This document shows positions 59,787 to 64,000 of a DNA stretch of 64,000 nucleotides, in pieces. Position 1 is the stretch's first letter; every line of letters begins with the position of its first letter. Under the pieces are notes generated by a model. The model made no database searches and was not told where the DNA came from. It saw only the letters and a program-made list of their open reading frames with translations. This stretch comes from Tritrichomonas musculus (taxonomy: Eukaryota; Parabasalia; Tritrichomonadida; Tritrichomonadidae). Position numbers and translations under genes: made by a program. The stretch spans positions 1,550,001-1,614,000 of the forward strand of contig JAPFFF010000012.1 of NCBI GenBank assembly GCA_039105265.1, in the 5' to 3' direction.

Positions 59787-60515
59787 ATGAGAATCTTTGT
59801 ACATATTAGAGATAAAACTTATACTGTCAGTGTTGGTGCTGGACAGCAAACAGTAGAATGGCTAGCAAATGTTGCACTTCTTCGTTTTGACAGAACTGGA
59901 TTTGATCACATTTCATGTAGAGGTTTTAAGTATCTTGATAATATGCTTAACCTCGCTGGAACTATTGAATCGCAAATGCAACCAGATTCGCATTGCTATT
60001 TACTACTCGAAGGTGATCAAGGTTTTGATGATAACCTTGGTGATGAACCTGCTGATGAAGAAGCCGCAAAACAACAACAAGAACAACAGCAACAACAAGA
60101 ACAACAAGAAGCACAACAGCAAGATGCAGTTCAGCAACCAGAAGGAACAGATGAATCACTTCAGCAACAACAACTTTTGCAGCAACAACAACAGCTACTT
60201 CAACAGCAGCAACAGGCTGATGGACAGCCAGCTCCAACAGGATCCACACCAAAGAATAGTGCTACAGCATCAACAAAAAATCTTCCTCAAGAAAATCCAC
60301 TTGCGCAAACTGATGCTCCTCCAGCTGATAATGCACCAGCTGAAAACACACCAACAGAAAATGCTCCAGCTGATAATCCACCAGCTGAAGCACCACAAGA
60401 AGCGCCTCCCGCTGCTGCTGCCGAAGCAGCACCAGCAGCAGATGCAGCTCCACCAGCAGATGCAGCACCTGCTCCAGAAGCTCAAGCAGCAACAGAAGAA
60501 AAGCCTCCAGCGTAA
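59787..60515 (+). CDS. Ubiquitin-like N-terminal domain with polyQ and Pro/Ala-rich tail
   Basis: The 242-residue product begins with a compact 75-residue region (MRIFVHIRDKTYTVSVGAGQ, then LDNMLNLAGTIESQMQPD) that has the strand-helix rhythm of a ubiquitin-like fold. An acidic stretch (76-92), a Gln-rich tract (about 92-150) and a Pro/Ala/Glu-rich C-terminus (150-242) follow. Minus-strand frames across the Gln and Ala codons are shadows. No family is named. The gene is divergent from CDC7 and upstream of the ABCF gene. Scaffolding or transcription-related roles would be guesses. Confidence 0.75.
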   Translation: MRIFVHIRDKTYTVSVGAGQQTVEWLANVALLRFDRTGFDHISCRGFKYLDNMLNLAGTIESQMQPDSHCYLLLEGDQGFDDNLGDEPADEEAAKQQQEQQQQQEQQEAQQQDAVQQPEGTDESLQQQQLLQQQQQLLQQQQQADGQPAPTGSTPKNSATASTKNLPQENPLAQTDAPPADNAPAENTPTENAPADNPPAEAPQEAPPAAAAEAAPAADAAPPADAAPAPEAQAATEEKPPA

Positions 60516-60909
60516 TAACAAAAAAAAAAAAAAAAAAAACTGATTAAACTTGATTTATATTTATTAACTACGAATGTTTTATTATTTATGTTTTTTTGAT
60601 GATTTTAATTGAAAACCTTTCAATTTAATTTAATTCAATTAATGGTCAATGAAAAAAAAATCATTATAAAACCAAAAGAAATAAAAGTATTTTTGCTAAT
60701 AATTAATAAATTTTTTATATGGTATATTAACAAAAAAATATTAATGCATTGATGCTAAATATTTATATTTGTATACCAGATATTTATAAACATATATTTG
60801 AATCATTATTTATAATTCAATTGATATTCATCAAAATTAAAAATTTATTATTCAAAAAGTTTATTTACTATGGTCAAACAAAATTTAGTATTATAATTAA
60901 AAAGAAATC
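60516..60909. promoter_or_regulatory. Spacer with candidate promoter motif for the ABCF gene
   Basis: After a 20-base A run the stretch is AT-rich. TATTCAAAAAGTT lies at 60849-60861, 49 bases ahead of the ABCF start codon. The same 13-mer occurs at several other places in the window. Nothing else was seen. Confidence 0.4.
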
Positions 60910-63039
60910 ATGGAAAGATTAACAGAAACACTTAATGAGCTTGTTGATGATGAATCAATGGCAGATTATCTTAAAGAAGCAGCAGAATCATCATATACAG
61001 AAGAAGACTTTAAGAGTATTGCTGTTCCAATAATTCTTGGTATTGATGGAGTTGTTTCATCTGAAGAAGATGCAGATGAATTAGCTGGTGCTCTTTTTCA
61101 TATGCGAGATCCACCAGTAGTTAAACCTGTTGAAGAAATGAACACTCCAATCATCATGTCAGCCTTAATGGTTGATGGTGTTAAAGATCCTTTTGATGAA
61201 GACAAATTGGCAATGGCTCGTTTAGCAATAACAGAAGTTGGACATGTTACTTCTCTTCAGGATGATATCACAACAAAGAAATATTCTAAAAATCTGAAGA
61301 GAGAAGAAGCTGAAATTGAAGCAATTCGACAGAGAAGACTCGCAAGCAATGAAAAAGAAAACGAACAATTTAAGAAAGGAATGGGATTCAGAAGACCTGA
61401 AGTTAGACAACCTCGCTATTTGCAACTTTCACCAATAAATGTAAATATTGGTCCTTTAACATTGATTGAAGATGCTTCATTAAAACTTACTCCTGGAAAT
61501 CGGTATGGGCTTGTTGGTAGAAACGGATTAGGAAAAACAACATTAATGAAATATATTAATTCTTCTTTGGTTAAAGGTGTTCCAGATGATCTTCTTATTA
61601 TACATGTAGAACAAGAGGCACCAATTAGTGATAGAACTGTATTGCAATCTGTACTTGACACAGACATTGAAAGAACTGAACTCCTTCAAAAATTAGCAGA
61701 GCTTGAAAACAGCGATTCTCCAAATATAGCACAACAAATAACAGCCATAAATGATCGTTTAGATGTCATTGGCGCCAGAGAAGCCGAAGCACGCGCATCA
61801 ACTATTTTAGTAGCACTTGGTTTTTCAAACGAACAACTTAACATGCCTTTATCATTAATGTCTGGTGGTTTTCGTATGAGAGTATCTCTTGCTCAAGCAC
61901 TTTATATTTCACCTGATGTTCTACTTCTTGATGAACCTACAGGACACTTGGATGCACCATCAGTCTGCTGGCTGGAAGAATTTCTCACAAAAAGTTGCTC
62001 AGGTCAAATACTTGTAGTTATATCTCACGACAGAGTCTTTTTGGACAACGTATGTACTCATATTATCCACTTGAAAGACAAGAAACTCGAAACTTACAAA
62101 GGAAATTGGTCATCATTCCATGAGCAATTTGAGAAACGTTGCGCTCTTCTTGAAAGCCAGGCTGAAGCTCAAAAGAAAGAAATTGAGCACAAAATGGACT
62201 TTGTTAGGAGGCTTGGTGTTAAGGCATCTACTGCATCAATGGCTCAATCAAGACTTAAAGCAATCAACAAGATGGAAAAAATTACCCCAATCAAAAGAGA
62301 TCCGCCTGTTCGATTTGATTTCAGCATGTCAACTATAGCTGCCCAAGAACAATTAATTGTTCTTGAAGATGGATTCTTTGGTTACACTCCTGACAAGTAT
62401 ATCTTTGAGCACCTTTGTTTCTCCGTGAAAAGAAATACAAGAGCCGTTATAATAGGCGCAAATGGCGCAGGAAAGTCAACTTTAATTAATTTATTAATGG
62501 GAAACTTAAAACTTGAAAAAGGTTTTTATCAAATTGTATCTAATTTAAGAATCGCTCACTTTTCACAACATCATGTCGACCAACTCGATTATAAGTCAAC
62601 TCCTCTTCAGTACATGTTAAAACAATTTAAAGCAGATCATCCAATTCACGAAATTCGGTCTCAACTTGGAAAATTCGGAATCAGCGGAGAACAATCGCTT
62701 CAGCCTATTCAATCTCTTAGTGGTGGCCAAAAGACACGTGTTGTACTCGCAGCATGCGCAATGATGATGCCTCATGTATTAATGCTCGATGAAGTTACAA
62801 ATAACTTGGATATGGACTCTATTGAAGCTCTTGGAAGTGCATTGAGAAGATATCAAGGCGCGATAGTTGCTGTAACCCACGACCAAGCTTTCGCCACAAT
62901 GATTGCTAATCAAATATTTATTTGTGAAGATAAGAAAATGGTTGAATTTAATGGTAGCTTTCAAGATTATAGAGATATGGTTAAATCTCAAATCAGAGAT
63001 AAATTCTTCTCAACAGCCGGAAACAAAGGAATTGTTTAA
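60910..63039 (+). CDS. ABC-F family ATPase, GCN20-like
   Basis: The 709-residue protein has no membrane part. Two ABC domains are joined in tandem: the first with GRNGLGKTT (about 203-211), LMSGGFRMRVSLAQ and LLDEPTGHLD; the second with GANGAGKST (about 516-524), LSGGQKTRVVLAA and MLDEVTNNLD. The leading 150 residues resemble the GCN20 N-terminal region. Family knowledge: GCN20/ABCF3 proteins act with ribosomes and GCN1 to activate the GCN2 kinase in starvation. Placement as ABCF3 versus ABCF1/2 is by layout. All ATPase motifs are intact. Confidence 0.93.
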   Translation: MERLTETLNELVDDESMADYLKEAAESSYTEEDFKSIAVPIILGIDGVVSSEEDADELAGALFHMRDPPVVKPVEEMNTPIIMSALMVDGVKDPFDEDKLAMARLAITEVGHVTSLQDDITTKKYSKNLKREEAEIEAIRQRRLASNEKENEQFKKGMGFRRPEVRQPRYLQLSPINVNIGPLTLIEDASLKLTPGNRYGLVGRNGLGKTTLMKYINSSLVKGVPDDLLIIHVEQEAPISDRTVLQSVLDTDIERTELLQKLAELENSDSPNIAQQITAINDRLDVIGAREAEARASTILVALGFSNEQLNMPLSLMSGGFRMRVSLAQALYISPDVLLLDEPTGHLDAPSVCWLEEFLTKSCSGQILVVISHDRVFLDNVCTHIIHLKDKKLETYKGNWSSFHEQFEKRCALLESQAEAQKKEIEHKMDFVRRLGVKASTASMAQSRLKAINKMEKITPIKRDPPVRFDFSMSTIAAQEQLIVLEDGFFGYTPDKYIFEHLCFSVKRNTRAVIIGANGAGKSTLINLLMGNLKLEKGFYQIVSNLRIAHFSQHHVDQLDYKSTPLQYMLKQFKADHPIHEIRSQLGKFGISGEQSLQPIQSLSGGQKTRVVLAACAMMMPHVLMLDEVTNNLDMDSIEALGSALRRYQGAIVAVTHDQAFATMIANQIFICEDKKMVEFNGSFQDYRDMVKSQIRDKFFSTAGNKGIV

Positions 63040-63354
63040 AACTTTTTTATATTATGGTTTTCAAATATGCTGTTTAATTGAAAGATTATTACTATTTCAT
63101 ATTTATAGATAAATTTATATATATATGCATTACTTTTACCTTTTTTTTACTATATTTCATAAATCCTTATTATTATAAATATATGATTAACAGTTTTTGT
63201 TGGCGTTATTTTAGATGAAACTCTGAATATGATCCATAATCAGGCTACTTTTATCTTTGGTTACTAGCATTTGGTTTTTAAAACAAATTTTCTTACTACA
63301 GTAGTTGGATAAAAAATTGAATCTTTTTTTGGCATGATAAAATTTTAAAAAAGA
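63040..63354. other. Spacer, nothing seen
   Basis: The 315-base AT-rich space lies between the ABCF stop codon and the membrane-protein start. No frame or repeat is seen. Confidence 0.5.
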
Positions 63355-64000
63355 ATGTTTTTCTGCTTAATTCTTTCAATTGCATACAGATCTAAATTTG
63401 TTATTTATACATCAAAAAGCCAGTATGAAATGCCAAGCTTCGGATTTGATGCAAATGGAACTTATTTTATTGATATCTTAAATATCCCAACAGATATCCA
63501 ATCACAAATTCAAATCGCTTTTCTCAATAAGAAAGAATATAAAAACTATTTTTTCAAATTTTTTCCGCCATCAATATGCGATTTACAAAATATACCAAAA
63601 TACTATTTAAATTCTAGTCATCATGCTATAAAAGGAACATTTTCTGAAAAAATTGATTTATTTCCTTTTTTGCTGCGATGTGATACTATCTTTGAATATC
63701 TTGATTTAACTGTGATCACAGAATATCAAAATCCAACAACTCATCTCGATAATCGAATGGTAAAAGGCATTAATGCCCAAATGTTTATATGCATACTCTT
63801 CTTTGCACTTTCAATAGTTTGGCTTGCAAATTTATTTTTTAACTTCAAATCTTTTAATGGTCTACATAACTGCATTACCATTATAATCCTATTTTTTATG
63901 TTTTCCCATATGCTTCGATTTTGTGAATTACAAAAGTTGGATAAATCTGACGATTCAAATGGGATAACTAATTCTCGAATCATATTCAGTTACTTTGGTG
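63355..64000 (+). CDS. Membrane protein with signal peptide, partial (runs off the window)
   Basis: The frame opens with ATG at 63355 (MFFCLILSIAYRSKF) and is open to the end for 215 codons. The first 10-15 residues are hydrophobic and look like a signal peptide. A soluble, luminal or extracellular part follows (about 20-140), with scattered Cys. Two strongly hydrophobic helices (ICILFFALSIVWLANLFF and CITIIILFFMFSHML) then begin a multi-pass region. The layout of signal peptide, beta-rich domain and several helices recalls Lung7TM/GPR107-type or Wntless-like membrane proteins, but this is inference from layout only. It lies downstream of the ABCF gene on the same strand. Confidence 0.7.
   Translation, partial: MFFCLILSIAYRSKFVIYTSKSQYEMPSFGFDANGTYFIDILNIPTDIQSQIQIAFLNKKEYKNYFFKFFPPSICDLQNIPKYYLNSSHHAIKGTFSEKIDLFPFLLRCDTIFEYLDLTVITEYQNPTTHLDNRMVKGINAQMFICILFFALSIVWLANLFFNFKSFNGLHNCITIIILFFMFSHMLRFCELQKLDKSDDSNGITNSRIIFSYFG

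Noticed and set aside
59962-60521. Several long frames on both strands across the polyQ and Pro/Ala region
   Set aside because: Triplet repeats keep all frames open; only the plus-strand frame from 59787 has a folded-looking head and a sensible start.

Overview
The window looks like nuclear DNA of an AT-rich, intron-poor parabasalid (trichomonad), perhaps Tritrichomonas-like. This is inferred from a Polinton/Maverick of trichomonad style, mariner, pogo and Mutator remnants, an R2R3 Myb factor, a decayed TKL-type kinase with a helical repeat tail, a Rab, AP-3 mu and a CDC7 kinase, all in uninterrupted frames. No species marker such as rRNA is present, so the genus is a guess.

Layout. (1) From 1 to about 25.5 kb lies a Polinton-like (virus-like) block whose left end is outside the window. 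Its left part has a coiled-coil protein, a protein-primed DNA polymerase with an OTU-like N-terminal region, a penton-like protein and two huge related fibre-like proteins, the larger with a nuclease-like N-terminus. Its right part starts with a partial second polymerase copy and carries a dense minus-strand run: small proteins, an HNH endonuclease, major capsid protein, packaging ATPase, integrase and a further structural protein. Repeat content and the second polymerase suggest two related elements joined near 14.3-14.55 kb. (2) From 25.5 to 41.7 kb is a gene-free, repeat-rich zone: two tRNA-like remnants, a GC-rich island, a mariner fragment, an 86-bp TA-flanked foldback, a 1.65-kb element with minisatellite-like ends, a 2.2-kb pogo-like transposon (transposase with one stop and one frameshift), a 1.85-kb TIR element, a Mutator-like fragment, a small MITE and a 2.2-kb TTAA-flanked element. 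(3) From 41.7 to 52 kb are ordinary host genes: Myb factor, two coiled-coil proteins, AP-3 mu, an ABCB half-transporter and a Rab GTPase. (4) From 52 to 55.8 kb is another gene-free stretch dominated by a palindromic satellite of 122/123-bp units. (5) From 55.8 kb to the end lie a decayed kinase/helical-repeat gene split by a TA-flanked MITE, CDC7-like kinase, a ubiquitin-like/polyQ protein, an ABCF (GCN20-like) ATPase and the start of a secreted/multi-pass membrane protein that runs off the window.

The host genes do not form a pathway; they are a normal mixture with short intergenic spaces. The Polinton genes do work together: polymerase for replication, integrase for insertion, ATPase and capsid proteins for particle assembly. 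Its genes are nearly all long open frames, so it looks recent.

Most worth a second look: the nuclease-like motif fused to a giant fibre-like protein, the OTU-like region on the polymerase, the inverted hairpin repeats around the 350-residue gene, the palindromic satellite, the MITE that splits a host gene at a clean TA, and a recurring motif TATTCAAAAAGTT found both 49 bp upstream of a host gene and inside several mobile repeats.
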